DNA from: Lichenostomus cassidix
Lineage: Eukaryota; Chordata; Aves; Passeriformes; Meliphagidae
Direction: 5' to 3'
DNA: 64,000 bases
Assembly: GCA_008360975.2 (NCBI GenBank)
Contig: CM039183.1
Location: forward strand, 12,489,762 to 12,553,761
Positions 10,918 to 23,500 of the stretch are shown piece by piece. A program made the translations under genes and the position numbers. Numbering within the stretch: the stretch's first letter is position 1; every line of letters begins with the position of its first letter. A model generated the notes under the pieces. It ran no database searches and had not been told where the DNA came from. It saw only the letters and a list, made by a program, of their open reading frames with translations.

Positions 10918-11396
10918 GTGGGAAACAAAAAAGTGCCCAAAGGAGGGAAATGAAAATGGAGAAGGGCCTTGAGGGGAAGCTGTGTGAGCAGTGGCTGAGG
11001 GCTCTTGGTCTGTTGAGCCTGAAGGAGGCTGAGGGGAGACCCCATCAGTTTGCAGCTTCCTCACGAGGGGAAGCAGATGGGCAGCACTGATCTCTTCTCT
11101 GTGGTGATCAGTGACAGGACCCAAGAGAATGGCTCTGAAACTGTGTCAGAGGAGGTTTAGGTTGGATATCAGGAAAAGGTTCTTCACGCAGAGGGTGGCT
11201 GGGCACTGGAACAGGGTCCCAAAGGGAGTGGTCACAGCACCAAGCCTGACAGAGCTCAGGAAGTGTTTGGACAATGCTCTCTGGCACATGGTGTGACTCT
11301 AGATGATGGTCCTGTGCAGAGCCAGGAGTTGGACTTGATGATTATTGTGGGTTCCTTCCAGCTCAGCTTATTCTGTGATTTTGTGGCTCTGTGAAA
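10918..11396 (+). repeat. CR1 LINE 3' fragment, plus strand
   Basis: A well-preserved ~475-bp CR1 3' region. It includes 'gtgcccaaaggagggaaatg' at 10932-10951, the 'tggtctgttgagcctgaagg' line, and 'cagtgacaggaccc'. These are followed by 'ggttggatatcaggaaaagg' (11160-11179), 'cagagggtgg', 'cactggaacag' and 'cctgtgcagagccaggagtt'. The terminal block is 'tccttccagctcagcttatt' with a 'ctgtgatt' tail. By hand alignment it is about 85 % identical to the copy at 49.31-49.76 kb, so both belong to one subfamily. The 5' part covers the very end of ORF2. No functional frame remains, although chance open frames overlap on both strands. Confidence 0.92.
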
Positions 11397-11603
11397 TTGT
11401 GTCCAAGTATGAATACTGCTGGCTGGGGAGAGGGGAGGTAAGAAGCTGCAGGGGAAGGCAGATATTGCTGGGCAAGCTGCACCTTCACTCCATGGTGAAT
11501 TATCCACAGCTGCAGGAGTTTCTCCGACTTCCCTTGTATCCTCTTATCATAATTACTGTTTAATGTGAACCCCTCCACAGTGCCTTTATCCTAATTGCTG
11601 AAT

Positions 11604-11686
11604 TTAGGGAAGCGGTTTTGGGGGGTGGACTAGGTGATCTTCAAAGTTTTATATCAAACCAATCCATTTTGTGATTCTGTGAAGCA
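11604..11686 (+). repeat. CR1 3'-terminal fragment
   Basis: 'ggtggactaggtgatcttca' at 11624-11643 and 'ttttgtgattctgtga' at 11669-11684 mark the end of a CR1. The sequence between has lost the 'ggtcccttccaacc' line to divergence. This is a different and older copy than the one ending at 11396, from which about 200 bp separate it. Confidence 0.75.
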
Positions 11687-13435
11687 GACTGATACTTCAT
11701 CAATTCATACCTTTCTAGACAAGAAGTCACTCTCTGCTTCCACAGTTGCCCTTTGTTCTCTCATAGTCAAACTGTGTCCCTGCAATCTACAAGACCCCGA
11801 AAATGGGTTTTTGTGATGTTCACTCAAACCTGTCGCAGGCAGTAAGTTGTTCATTTTGCAGTTTAGACAGTGTGCACTGATGTGCTGTACAGTTGAACAT
11901 TGTTGTTGTGTATTCCACAACTTGAGTTAAAATCGACTCAATTGCAGCTTAATAGGTGTTGAGCAGACTGTATAAATGCAAGTCATTACTGCCTAAATGT
12001 TGTGACGCATTATGGTGAGCAAAGACAAGTGTCAAATAAACCCTTTTATCCCAAGACAGAATAATTCCCTCCTTTAATCCTAAAACAAATGCAATTTGTG
12101 AAAAGTCAGACATGAAAGAGACATGTGCTTTGATAGGCTTTATAAGCCGATATTGGGGTAAATGTGATATCCAGAGAGACATGTCATGCCTGTGGGTTAG
12201 AACAAATTCTGTAAATAATTAGCAGGGTAAAGCTCTGACAAATAAATGGTAGGTGCTTAATCTGAGCTCAGCCTTTGCCTTTGTAAACTGTGATTAGACT
12301 ATCAGTGCCATACCAATGGTAGTTTTTTGTTTTTGATTTAATATTACATCACTTTTATCCCCAATCTGGTGATATGATAAACATAGCTTGTGTCTGGGAA
12401 AAGAAACAGCATTCTCACAGTTTAGTTTACCCTTTCTGACATTAAATACATTCCAGACACACTTTTCATTTATATTCCAGCATCTGGCTTTGAGTGGATG
12501 CATTTGTAATAGGAATTTTAAGGGATACATGCTTATTTTGACATCTAGTGTTAAATGCCTTTGATATGTAGCATGGCAATGAATTCCAGCTTGCATATGC
12601 TACTGGTCTTGACTCTGAGATTGCAAGCAGTATTCCAGCAGAGACTGAAAGCTCACACACTAACAGCTTTTTTCTCAGATATCTCATAGGTATTGCATCA
12701 CCTTCCTTTTCATAGGAAATATAGAAGTAGATGCTATCACTAATAGTGCTAAAAAGCCTTACTCTGTGTCTCTCTGTGGACTAAATTCAAGTCCCATTAA
12801 GATCAATTAGAAGGTTCTTCCTGCCTGCAAGGAAAGCAGAGTGGGCCTTACATCTTTGAACTGCACTGGCTGCAAATGTCTTCAGCACACAAAACATCTC
12901 AGTCATCAGTTTGGAAAAAAACAGTGCTGACAGCACCTGGGATTGTTTTCATGTTCACAAAAACATTGCCTTAAAAATAACTCATGAAGGTGCACTTAGC
13001 TGCAAACACATTTCAGAGCATTGTTAATTGAGAAAGTGTTGAGGTGTTTTAAAAAGTTTGGGTTTTCTTCAGTAAGATGAGACACAGGATTAATAATAGT
13101 GAATCTGCCATGTAGAAATGCACAGCTGCTGTGTCAAAGGTCTTTTGTAGCATTAGGACTGTTAGGAGCACAAAGAAAATCTGTGTCTTTGTGTTCTGTT
13201 TTTCCTGTCTGAGCAAGGTTCTGCCATCTTCTGTTATTTGTCGTATGTGATGATAATGTCTAATTAATGTCCTTTTTTGCGTGCTTGGAAAATACCACAG
13301 GAAATCTGTATTATTGTGTCTGTATCAGTGGCCAATATCAGCTTGACAGTCCACATCAAGGGTCAGCTTCCATAGAAAGCTAATTGCAGCTAGTATTGGG
13401 AGTTTTAACTGTAGTTAACTGTAATGGAGATGCTA
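11687..13435. other. Non-coding, no recognisable feature
   Basis: AT-rich DNA without recognised repeats, exons or RNA genes. Short minus-strand frames near 11949-12687 have no family resemblance. Confidence 0.55.
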
Positions 13436-13503
13436 TATCTATCTATCCATCTATCTGTCTGTCTGTCTGTCTACCTATTTACCCATCCATCCATCCATCC
13501 GTT
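13436..13503. repeat. Compound tetranucleotide microsatellite
   Basis: Blocks of (ATCT)n, (GTCT)n and (CATC)n follow each other: ATCT/CATC units at 13436-13455, four GTCT units at about 13456-13471, degenerate CTAC/TATT/TACC units, then four CATC units ending near 13499. The related blocks suggest a single tetranucleotide array that diversified by substitution and slippage. A plus-strand open frame of 64 codons crosses it, rich in Ser, Ile, Pro and Cys, and is an artefact of the repeat. Confidence 0.95.
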
Positions 13504-16500
13504 TATATCTCCAGGTGCCTGCAGTGGTGCAAACCTAGAATGAGGGATGCCTGGGAGCGGATTTGGAATTGTGGCTGAGTGTGCAACCAGGGGTGGAAAG
13601 ATTTCTGTGAAATTAATTCTCCATAGATTTACAGCCACCCTGACTTTTATTAACTCGTGGCTTGGCTCCTGCCTGGTGATTTACCTTGCTGTGTCACTGG
13701 GCCTGGTGTAATTCTCTGTCTTCAGCTCAAGTCTGGAGTGACTGAGATGCTCCAACCCCAGGGAAGGTGGCGCCTGATCTGGCATTTAAATGCTCCCTGT
13801 CCTGTCCCTTGCAACTCCCAGGCTTGCTGAGTGGATTGTTTCTGCCAAAACCAGCAGGTTTCCTGTCTCCCTTAGTGCTTGTAGAGTCTATGGCTCTTCT
13901 GTAGCAGTGGAATACGTGGGCAACTGTTATATCTTATATGTGACCCATGCAGGATATTCAAATTCAGGAAACAATCGCATCATTTATTTTTCATGCAGCA
14001 ATTTCCTTTTAAATTGTATAGAAATGCAGTGGACAGCCTCGTAATTTGTTTTTAAAAATAGATTTCCGTCATACATCTAGTTTTATTGTTGTCATTAGGA
14101 GAGAGAAAAATAAGTGTATATCCAGATAGGTTCAGGTGCAAGTAGTCCATGAACACCAAAGGCAGATTTTAAACAGCTCTAGAATTGCAAGCCATATTAA
14201 TGCTTTCTAATGTGTGTGCATATAGTTGTTCACTTTTCTGCTGACGTATTTTCCCAGGGGAAATAAACACATTTTTCCAGTTTGTTCATAGCACACACTC
14301 CCTGGTTTTAATTTCATAACAGTGGAGCAAAAAGCCACATAAAGATTTACCTGATAAACAGAGATGTTTCTTTCCTTATCTAGCTATTATGAGGCAGTCA
14401 TCAAAATTAAGTCAGGAATGAAAGGAAATAAAATCAATGATAATGAAATGTTCTGATACATGATTAGCATTTTACTAAATGGCAGTGGTGTTAGGTCATA
14501 TCAAAATGCTAATATGTTCTGTAAATACAATACCAAAAAATCCTGTTCTATTAACTTGCTATTCCATCTTTGCTTCTCTGTGGAAGAGGTAACAACTCTA
14601 TGCGTGTTATGGATGCCCATTTACATTTAAAATCTGTGACCTCTTCTGGCTCAAACACTCCCAAAGCCCAGGAACCTGGGTGCTATTCCAGTCTTTGATT
14701 CCCAGCTTTAGGGGGATCTGGCACATTCTTCTTCCTCTGAGGTTTCATGTGCAGTTTAGGTACAAAGAGGGACATGGGAGGTGGTGTTTTTTAAAGCCCA
14801 GGAAACTACCAGGGTGAATCAGAGGTGGTTTCATTCATAAATTTGATAATGGCAAAAAGTTTTGTGATAATCTCTAAGTTTAATGATACAAGTTTTTGAA
14901 CACTCTCAAAGTCTATGTAGCTATTTTTTGGAGTCAATACACGAGTGAGGAAACAACAAAGACTTCTCTCCACTCATCTGAGAGGCGCAAGCAATGTTAA
15001 TAGCTTATTATCAAGCAGATCTACTTAAAACTCACATATTTATGCCTAGAATTACTGGGAACAACAAGAAAATAATTCTCTGGAGTCATTAGTGCTCACT
15101 TTGCTGTTGTATTATACAGATCTGTTCAGACTTTGAGACCTAATTTTAGAATTTTTTTTTTTTGAGAGGATGGAGGCAACTGACTCTTCCTTGTGTTGTT
15201 GAAAATCCACATAGGATTGATGCTATAAATCAGTAGTCTGTAGCTGTAGCCCCTTAGGCTTTGGGGTGGAATATATCAGCTGCTAGGGAGGAAAGTGAAC
15301 TTTCAGATATCAGATGTCCAGTCTCTTGAAAACCTTGGGGTTTATGAGCCAGGACTCCAGTGTTTGTGGTCATGGCAAAAGCAGTAAGATAATCAAATGG
15401 CAAATAAAATGCTTAGGCTGGAACACAATCTAAAAGACAATAATTGCAAAATGAAAGGCTCTGCAGGGCCCAGAGCAAGAAGAAAGCTAAAGATGTTGAG
15501 ACTTATTACAGAGTCATGCTTATTACAGATTCAGCCTTAAATGATCTGCGAATTCTGTTTATGAATCTGCAACTGTATTTAATCTGAGATATAAAGAAAA
15601 CAAACAAACCACAACAGTAGGTTATCTGTAGCAGTTGGAGAGGAAATGAAATGAAACTGCAGTTGGGGAGCTTCCTACATTTTCATTTCTGCTGCAGTTT
15701 CTCATTCTAAGGATCTCTTCTACATGGAGACTCTCTTTAATAATGGTGCCCCCTTTTTCTTTTTGCCTCTGAAATAAAATGTAAGGCAAATGCAGTAGGT
15801 AACTGTCTGCAAACTTATTTTTACCTTGCAATGTAGTTACTTTTTAATGAGAACTATAGAGGCTGATTAATTGTGGCTCCTGCATCTATAATTTAGGCAG
15901 GACACATTTGCAAACAGACTGCCCATCAAGCTGAACTCATCAGGAAATCCTTCTGTTTACTGTAACAGAAGAGGACATTTAAGCATTTCTCCCAGCACTA
16001 AGATTGTAACACAGAGCCAAGGCTGTGCTGGAAGTGCTGAGAATTTCCAGCATCCATGAAAAACCAGTGGGCTGGTGCTGCACACCCTGTATTCACCATG
16101 AAGGGAGTGTTTCTTCTAGCCAGTGTGAGCAGGATGGAACAATGCAGTTTTGCCTAATATACTAGATTAGAGGCTGATTTGATAATTTGGTATTTGTCTC
16201 AATAGACATTTTTCTTTTTGTATGACTTGATATGATTTATAATGTTTTTCAAGTTATGAATTATAATTCTGTCTAAAGTGGAAATCTGAATTAAGTGAAA
16301 TCTCTGAATTAAGGTCTTGTTAGCAGTCTAATGTGCCCTCTGTGGCAATCATGTGTTATAGTATGCTTGAAAGCAGGCAGCTGTTATAATCTTATAAGCA
16401 AATACTCTATTTAGATTCTGTTTTCATCTAAGGTGGAGGGTAAGTATAGTCTCTTAAGTGAAAAGATTGGCATTAAACACATTGTGCCAATTCTGGAGGT

Positions 16501-18309
16501 TTTCTGCTGCCAAAATACATGAGGACATGCAAGAAAATTACCCATTTGCTCTAAATGGCTTCTGTTCAACCATTTATTTTGTGGGATTATTTTGTGCTGC
16601 AGAAATTGTAACCCATTGCTCAGTTTGTCTCTTGGTTTTGTTTAATAACTGCGTGGGGTTGCATTAATACTGCAAACAAATGTAATGTCCTTCCTCTGGA
16701 AGGGAGGAATGGTGCTGAATTTTCAACCAGAGCAAGGAGGGTCATGCTGTACAAGAAGGTGGCTCTTTATTCCAGCTGAGTGGCACAAAGAATTTAGCAC
16801 ATTGCAGTATCAGAGTGCAAGGTGGGTTTTGATCTGCTTTATGGCTTATTTTCTGTAATATAATGTTGAACTCCCTGAGAACAAAAGGTGTTTACCCTAA
16901 GATGGTTTGTTTGGATTTGACAAAAGAAAGCAAAAGTATGAAAACAGTTACTGTGTAATGATGATTATTTGACTCATGGCATATGCTTTTTAGTTCAGTG
17001 GGTTTCTTGTATTGATTTTTCAGCTTGAGCATTAATGAATTCCATTTTCAAGCAACATGCACCCTTTGGGATGTTCAAGCTTTCTGAATATCATTGAATT
17101 AAGTCTGTGGGATGCTCACATGATGTGTTTTTCCCTTGGCTGCTGATGGGGATTCCAGCTGAGTTTTTGTTCTGCTGCACTGTTTCTGCTTCATGGTTGT
17201 TGTCTCTTTTGATTTTTTTTGGCACATAATCTAAAGGCTTGATAATTTTAATTAAAACATTTGATAAATATTCATACTAATTTGTATATGATTTGCAACA
17301 TTTTTGCTAGAGATCAGCTACTGCATTGGGTATTCTCACATGTAGGTTGAAGAGGCATGTTTTTCCATAGCTTTCTGTGGTTTGGGGTTTTTTAAAATCA
17401 TCTGTGCAATATTCTTTACAACTTTCAGTTCTTTTAAGTCATTCACAATCAACTCTCTTGTATTAGCTCTCAACAACCTCACCAGAAAACCATTAGGAAC
17501 TGGTTTCCTTACAGATGTATATTTAGTGGTATTTAACTCTCAACTTGCATCCTATTTTGAACATTTGAGGTTATCCCCTCAGCCATCCTCTCAGATGATG
17601 ATGACTAAATTTATACCTTGTGCTTCCCCAAAACAATGACATAGCATTAAATTACATTTAAGAGGAACATATATTTCCCTTATTTGAGTATTGGATCCCA
17701 TATTTAGTGATATCTTAACCGGAGAGGGGCTATTCTGGAATGTATATAGTTTTTACTCACACTGGCATCCCTCAATTAAGTGGTTTGAGACACCAATTTG
17801 TGATTAAAACATTGTAAAGAAATACACTCAATTCTTGTGGTGGTGTTCCTATGTTTCATAACAGCAGTGATTATGGAAATGTGATGCTGACACTCTGTTT
17901 ACAGTGACAAAACTAAAAAGTGAGAACTCCAAGTTTTATCTTGTCTGTGGCAGATAAATTTACAGAAACAAAAACAATCTCTGAGGAATAATATGAGAAG
18001 GAATATGACCCATGTGTAATTATATATGCACTCTGTAGGAATGCAAAAGTACTCAAGTGCTCCACAGAATATTGTTTGCAAGAACTGTGGTGCAAGTCAG
18101 CTGTTTGCTCAGCTGTGAGAGACAGGAGAGATGACTCTGATCTTCTGAGAATTGTGTCCCAGTGGATGACAAAGCAGCAGGTTAAATCTGTGTGTCACTC
18201 AAAGAAATCCCCATGCAGAAAGAGAAGACCCTGCTGTGAAATTCTGGAATAGTTGTTGGGTTGGGACACTGAGCGTGGAGACTGCATGGATTCATCCATT
18301 TGATAATGG
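13504..18309. other. Non-coding, no firm feature
   Basis: About 4.8 kb of AT-rich DNA. A 'cctgggtgctattccagtc' stretch at 14678-14696 faintly recalls a MIR/L2 consensus line but is too short to call. A T-run lies at 15152-15163. No gene, exon or RNA was recognised. Confidence 0.5.
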
Positions 18310-18657
18310 ACATGGAGGCTGCAGCTAGAAATACTCAAAAGGAGGCTGTAGCCAGGTGGGGGTCAATCTCTTCTCCCAGGAAACCAGCAACAGGATGAGG
18401 GGGCACATCTTAAGCTGCACCAGGGGAGGTTTAGGCTGGACATTGGGGAAAAATTCTTTGCAGAAAGAATGATTGGGCAGTGGAATGGGCTGCCCAGGGA
18501 GGTGGTGGAGTCACTGTGCCTGGAGGTGGCAAGGAAAGGAAAGGATAGACTGGAGGTGGCACTCAGTGCCATGGTATGGTTGACAATATGGTATTGGGTC
18601 ATAGGCTGAACTCAATCTCAGAAGCCTTTTCCAACTATTTGATCCCATGATTCTGTG
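18310..18657 (+). repeat. CR1 LINE 3' fragment, second subfamily
   Basis: Landmarks in order: 'aaaaggaggctgtagccagg', 'tcttctcccaggaaaccagc', 'ggggaggtttaggctggaca' (18424-18443), 'agtggaatgggctgcccagg', then 'aggtggtggagtcactg'. The element-specific 'ctggaggtggcactcagtgc' at 18551-18570 follows, and it ends with 'ggctgaactcaatctcagaagcc' and a 'gattctgtg' tail. The 'gtggcactcagtgccatggt' line distinguishes this subfamily from the copies at 11 and 49 kb. A small internal 'ggaaaggaaagg' duplication and a repeated 'ctggaggtggca' occur near 18519-18561. It is non-coding. Confidence 0.92.
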
Positions 18658-19329
18658 TGTCCTTGTGATTGGCATCAATAGCACATGTTAGCTAAGCTTT
18701 AGGTTAAGCCATGGCACTGCCAGTTTACTCTTTACTCTGCTAACTTTCTTTGTCATAAAATAAGCTGCTCCTTCCTCCACTTAGTCTTTGGGCACAGAGG
18801 CAAGGTTCAAGATTCCCTATCCTCCCTATCTCTCTGCTCACCCTCTGCCTTCAGCAGTGCCAGAGGGCCCAAGGAGCTTCCCAGTATTCCTTAAAAGCTA
18901 AAATTTCAACTCCTCAAAAAACTTTCTCATAATTCCGCTACTGTTGTGCCAGGGAACACCTTCCAGGGCTGCTGTGTGTGGGTGCATGACTGTAAGTACC
19001 CCTGCATCCAGTACTACTTATGTTCTAAAGCCATGAATTAGGAAAGATCAAGTTTATTGCCAGGCCATACTTGTCATGAAACATTTTTCTGTTCCCTGCT
19101 TGAAATATCTCAAACTACCAAGATGGGCTTCTTTTGCAAGTGAATGCACTTTCTGCTATTATCACCCACAACTAAGTCATCAGATCATCAGATTTTTTAT
19201 TTATTTTTAAACTTTTTTCTTTTCTGGCATTTATGATGAATAATGGCAAGCAAATCGTCCTCATTATCAGTCTCCTTGTCTCTTTGGCAACACTTAGAAA
19301 TATATTCCAGGACATGCTCTCTAAGTAGC
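18658..19329. other. Non-coding, no recognisable feature
   Basis: AT-rich DNA following the CR1, with no repeat or gene recognised. Confidence 0.55.
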
Positions 19330-20120
19330 AAATGCTTGTTTATTTTTGTGAATGTCACTTGATCAGCTTTTCAGCTGGAAAACCAAGCTCATCTATCATT
19401 TGCCAATTGCAAGGTATTGAACTATATCCAGGGCCTAATTTGCAGAACCAAACCACTCTACTAAGCAGCCAGCTGTGCCCAGGGATGCCAGTGCCCTTCT
19501 GTAAAGTGGGCTTGAATAGCCCCACAGGTCGGTCTGAGAGCTCATTTAACCAACTGTTGTTTGAGCTCCTTAATTTCCAAATTAGTTTGGCACCCTTGGG
19601 AAAGGCACCCCAGTCAGTCACAGCTGAGAAACAGGCAGGCACACTGGGAATGCACACAGGCAGCATATATTGCTCCAAGAGAATATATGGAGCCATCTGC
19701 TATTGAGTTAAATAAAAGCATCACAACGTCACGTCAATAATGCTGTGTAATAACAACAATTAATCTGAGTCTTCTTTTATTGCAATAAATCCTGTCTTAA
19801 AACTGTAAGCTCTTTAATGTGAGCCCTTATATTGTTAATTGACAGCTGCCAAGGTATAGGTAGTTTATTCAGTTTAAATTTAATTGAAAGAGAAATAGAA
19901 ATATTCTCATGAAGAAAAACCACCTGAATTTGATAAGCCCATCCAAAAGGAATTTTGTAAGGAATAGCTTTTTCTTCTGGCTGTGCCATGTTTTCTGGGA
20001 AGAACATCATCTGCTGTGCAAGCATGTGCCTCTCAGAGGCAATTTATAATTAATACAGTTACTTAATGGCACATTTCCCTTGACCATAGCACACCATGCT
20101 GCCTAAACATCTTCTTACAC
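19330..20120. promoter_or_regulatory. Candidate conserved regulatory element
   Basis: This segment carries a denser set of developmental transcription-factor motifs than its surroundings. A tandem CRE-like site 'acgtcacgtca' lies at 19726-19736, followed by 'aataa', 'caattaat' homeodomain cores at 19757-19764, a C/EBP-like 'ttgcaataa' near 19780-19788, and a TALE/E-box composite 'ttgacagctg' at 19839-19848. There are two further TAAT cores near 20045-20060. Frames on both strands at 19332-19706 are open for over 110 codons but resemble no protein. The call rests only on motif content and texture. Alignment to chicken and other amniotes would decide it. Confidence 0.3.
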
Positions 20121-20219
20121 TCCAGTGCCCTGCTGAAAGGCCAGTGGCATTTGTCAAACAGGAGAGAGTAAAAATATTTCCAACAAATATTTCATCCAGC
20201 ATCCCTACAGCAGGTCAGT

Positions 20220-20525
20220 AAGAGCATCATGTCACCCCAAATCTCATCTTTTGTTTCTGTGTGAATTGGTAATACATGGTCTACAGCCGCTGTCCCAAAA
20301 GTGTGTCTGCTCGGGAGCTATACCTTTAATTATATGAGTTCTGAAAATTGCTTTAAACTGCAGACAGCCCACTTGGGATGCCAAAGGATCGGTAAATAAT
20401 ACACATAACCTGCTGTTGCTATGCAAATTGTGTGTCCTGGCATAAAGGTCCTTTTTCTGAGAAGAAACCTTTACTGAGTTTGGGGTGACATCTCTTTCAA
20501 AGACAAGAGGAGCCAAAAGAGTTGA
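20220..20525. promoter_or_regulatory. Candidate conserved element with POU octamer
   Basis: A perfect POU-factor octamer ATGCAAAT lies at 20421-20428, within sequence containing isolated CpGs ('acagccgctg', 'ctcgggagc', 'gatcgg') that are otherwise rare in this window. 'tttaattat' at about 20327 is a homeodomain-type site. Retained CpGs in AT-rich DNA can mark conserved sequence. This is an impression from composition, not from an alignment. Confidence 0.25.
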
Positions 20526-23500
20526 AAAATGAGTGAAAACTCTTTGTTAGAACTTGAGCACTGTTGCTGTTTTGTTTATAAAATAATCATGTTTCAATTT
20601 CCTCACCTCTCCTGTGCTTTACTCTGTTATAATTAAAAGGCTATTGAAAGAGCTTCATAAAGCTTTTTTTTTCTGGTAAATTATTTATAGCTTTTAGATT
20701 ATATGAAGTGATCTGCAAATTCAGCTGAGTTTAGTGGCCATTTTTGTGTCACACACGCAAGCAGTCAAAAAGAAAAGGTAGAGAACAAATACAAATATTA
20801 AAAAGTTCCAGGAAAATGAAAAATTTCATGTTAAAAATGAAGTTTGGGGTTTTTTTTTCATTATGGGCATTTGGAAAAAAAAATTGTATTGACCTCAAAT
20901 AAATTACAAAGAAAATCAGTATAAATTGTTCCATTTGGGTCAAAATACTCCAGGGAGGGGGAGAGGTTGAAGTACCAGGAGGGAAAAGCATTCCCATTTC
21001 CAGTTGACCAGAAGCTGTGACTTGATTTGATAACTGTAATTTAATTTACTAAGTAAAGGGTATTGTTTCAATAATTCCCAGCTGAAACGTACTAGAAATA
21101 CTACTAGGAAAAAAGAAAAGTCTGGATGGTATTAATCTGTTGTCTTGGAGGTGATATTTGAGATGTTAACCTGGAATAAAACACGCTGTGGCATCTGTGG
21201 ACACATAAACCAATGGCCCAGTGAAAAGTGAGCTTTGGAAAGAACAAATTGAGCTATGATTTGTTTGGGGGGTTGGTTTACTACTCTTGGGATGGGGCTA
21301 AATCACCTTTAGTTTTGTTTTACATGTTCACAGGACGGAACAAAGTGAATTTCAGCTGCTGTTGTGATATACACACAAAGATGTATCTAAATCTGTTTCA
21401 GGGTCGGTGTTCTGTTTTTATAGCTCTTTAAAATGGACCACATTATCTTGCTAGGACTTCATTCTTCACGTATGATTGGGTTAATTGGCTTAAAGTCAAA
21501 AGGCAATTCAATGCTCACCTCTGCAGCAGAGCAGAATGGCCAAAGTACTTCTGGGATTTCAATATATATTCTTAAGGAATTTAAGTGCTTCAGCTTTCTC
21601 ATTTTTACATTAGAGGCAGGGGGAAACAAGACTGCATCAGCCAGAAATGGTAGTTTTCTTATATTTCTCAGTTCATTGAAATAAATATGTAGTAAAAAAT
21701 CCATCACAATCAGCACTTTCCATTTATGCTTTCAAGCTAAAGGACTAGCTAAAATGCAAACATACTTTTGCCTATTCTATAAACTAAAATAATGGTCTTG
21801 GCATAATTTTACTTGTCAATAGTGTAATAGACAACAAAAGTGTTTACTGTGTTTTATTGCCCTAAAGCTGTTGTCACTACTTTTCAAACCATGTACTACT
21901 CTAACCTTTGTCATAGTCTGCAAAGGGCTTATTTTCTTCTGTTAGATTCTAAGCTTTCCTGTAGTATTGTGAAACCAGTTTAACATCTGACCTTTTAGCC
22001 AGCAGACTGGAGAGCAGCCCTGCTGAGTTTGTGGAGAGGGCTTGATTGCTCTGCTGGATAGTGCAGTATTTTGGATATGCAGATGTTAGCGACTGAAGTG
22101 TATTATCCATCTTGAACACCACTTGAATTTATGCTGAAGCTTTCAAGTCCTATTCTTTGAATGGGTCCCACAGTAATTGAATTCTCACATTGTGCACAAA
22201 AAGAAGTCATTCCTAATGCGCAGAGCTGAGAACTCCAGTGATTTTTAAAAATTGGCATGAGAAGGCTTTCAAATAAAAGGACGTCCAGCACCTGCAGCAA
22301 TATTCTAGCTCCAGGTTCTGCTGGTTTCATATAGAAATTGATTTCTATTACTGACCTAGCAATGACAGGAAAGATGACAATGTGCTGAGCATTGTTATTG
22401 CACCTCCTGGAGATTTGCTGAAATTTTCACTCCTTCATTCCTCTTACCTGCCAGAGCTGTCTTCCAGGGCTCAGCTCTTTTTGTGGAATTGGTTAAGTTC
22501 CTGTGAGCGTGCTGCTAAATGAAAGGAGGCTCTCAAAGGGAAGGCGTAGGACCAAAGAGTCAGACAAGGTTACTTAGTAGGAGACCAAAGTGAAGAAATA
22601 TTTCTTCAGATGTTAGTTCAGACCGTACCCAAGAAAGACCTTCAGCTTTAAAATACTGACTCTGGAGATTCCAGTGGACTTTCACCACAGGTTTTCCAAT
22701 GACTTCTGTAGGGAAGGCAGGAATACCCAATTTACTATGAGTTTGTTGGGGGGAAATTGCCACTGTGTCCTGGCAAAACACAGACAGCTATCGATTTTTC
22801 CCACAGTAGGAAAGAGAGGCCTCAGGGACAAACGGAGATTGAAGAATATGAGTTTACAAAAGTGGAGGTGAAGTAACAAGCATTCCTTCAGAGCAACCAA
22901 GGTCTTTGCAGAGTAGTAACAATAACAACTGAGCTCTGGCTATCAGCTTTAAGAAAACAGTGACTTGAACTGAGGTCTTGCTTTGTTGAATCCCATTCAG
23001 CTGAGGAGGACTGGTGGGAGAATTTGGGTATTTCTATTTTAGCTGAACAGCCACGGGAGGTTTCTGTCCCCTTCCACAGTGCAGTAATTGGCACAAATGC
23101 TGCTGCCAGTGAAGCAGCTGCTGTTGACTTAATGGGAATCTATATTGAGCTTACAAGAGCACATGGGTCAAGGCTAAGCAGTCACCATTACGGCAGAATC
23201 GGGGACTGATTAAAAATATTAAGAACGTGGAAAGAAAAAAAACTCTTGCTTGACCATGAACCTCATTTCCTGTGGACTGTGTTTGATAGAAAAACCCAAA
23301 GAAAATCCTTAATGTCTTGCTGTCAGATGCAGAGAGCCACAACCCCATGTTAAAGGCAGGTATGGCCTGGAGTTGCCTGGGATGTCTGTCTTTGTGTCTG
23401 ACAAAAAGGGGTGCTAGACAATGAATATTGAAAATTCTTGAAGAGGTGGTCTAGATTATTTTATGCTAATAATGGTTAAAAAGTTCTTCAGTAATAAACC

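Noticed and set aside
13384..13578. Frame with repeated Ser-Ile-Tyr-Pro units
   Set aside because: Produced by the tetranucleotide microsatellite.
14678..14710. Short MIR/L2-like line ('cctgggtgctattccagtc')
   Set aside because: Only about 20-30 bases fit and the flanks do not extend the match.
19332..19706. 124-codon plus-strand frame containing GIELYPGPN, recalling the 2A-type 'D-x-E-x-NPGP' motif
   Set aside because: The key NPG triplet is not present (YPG instead), no flanking polyprotein or LINE ORF is recognisable, and the opposite strand is open as well. Chance resemblance.
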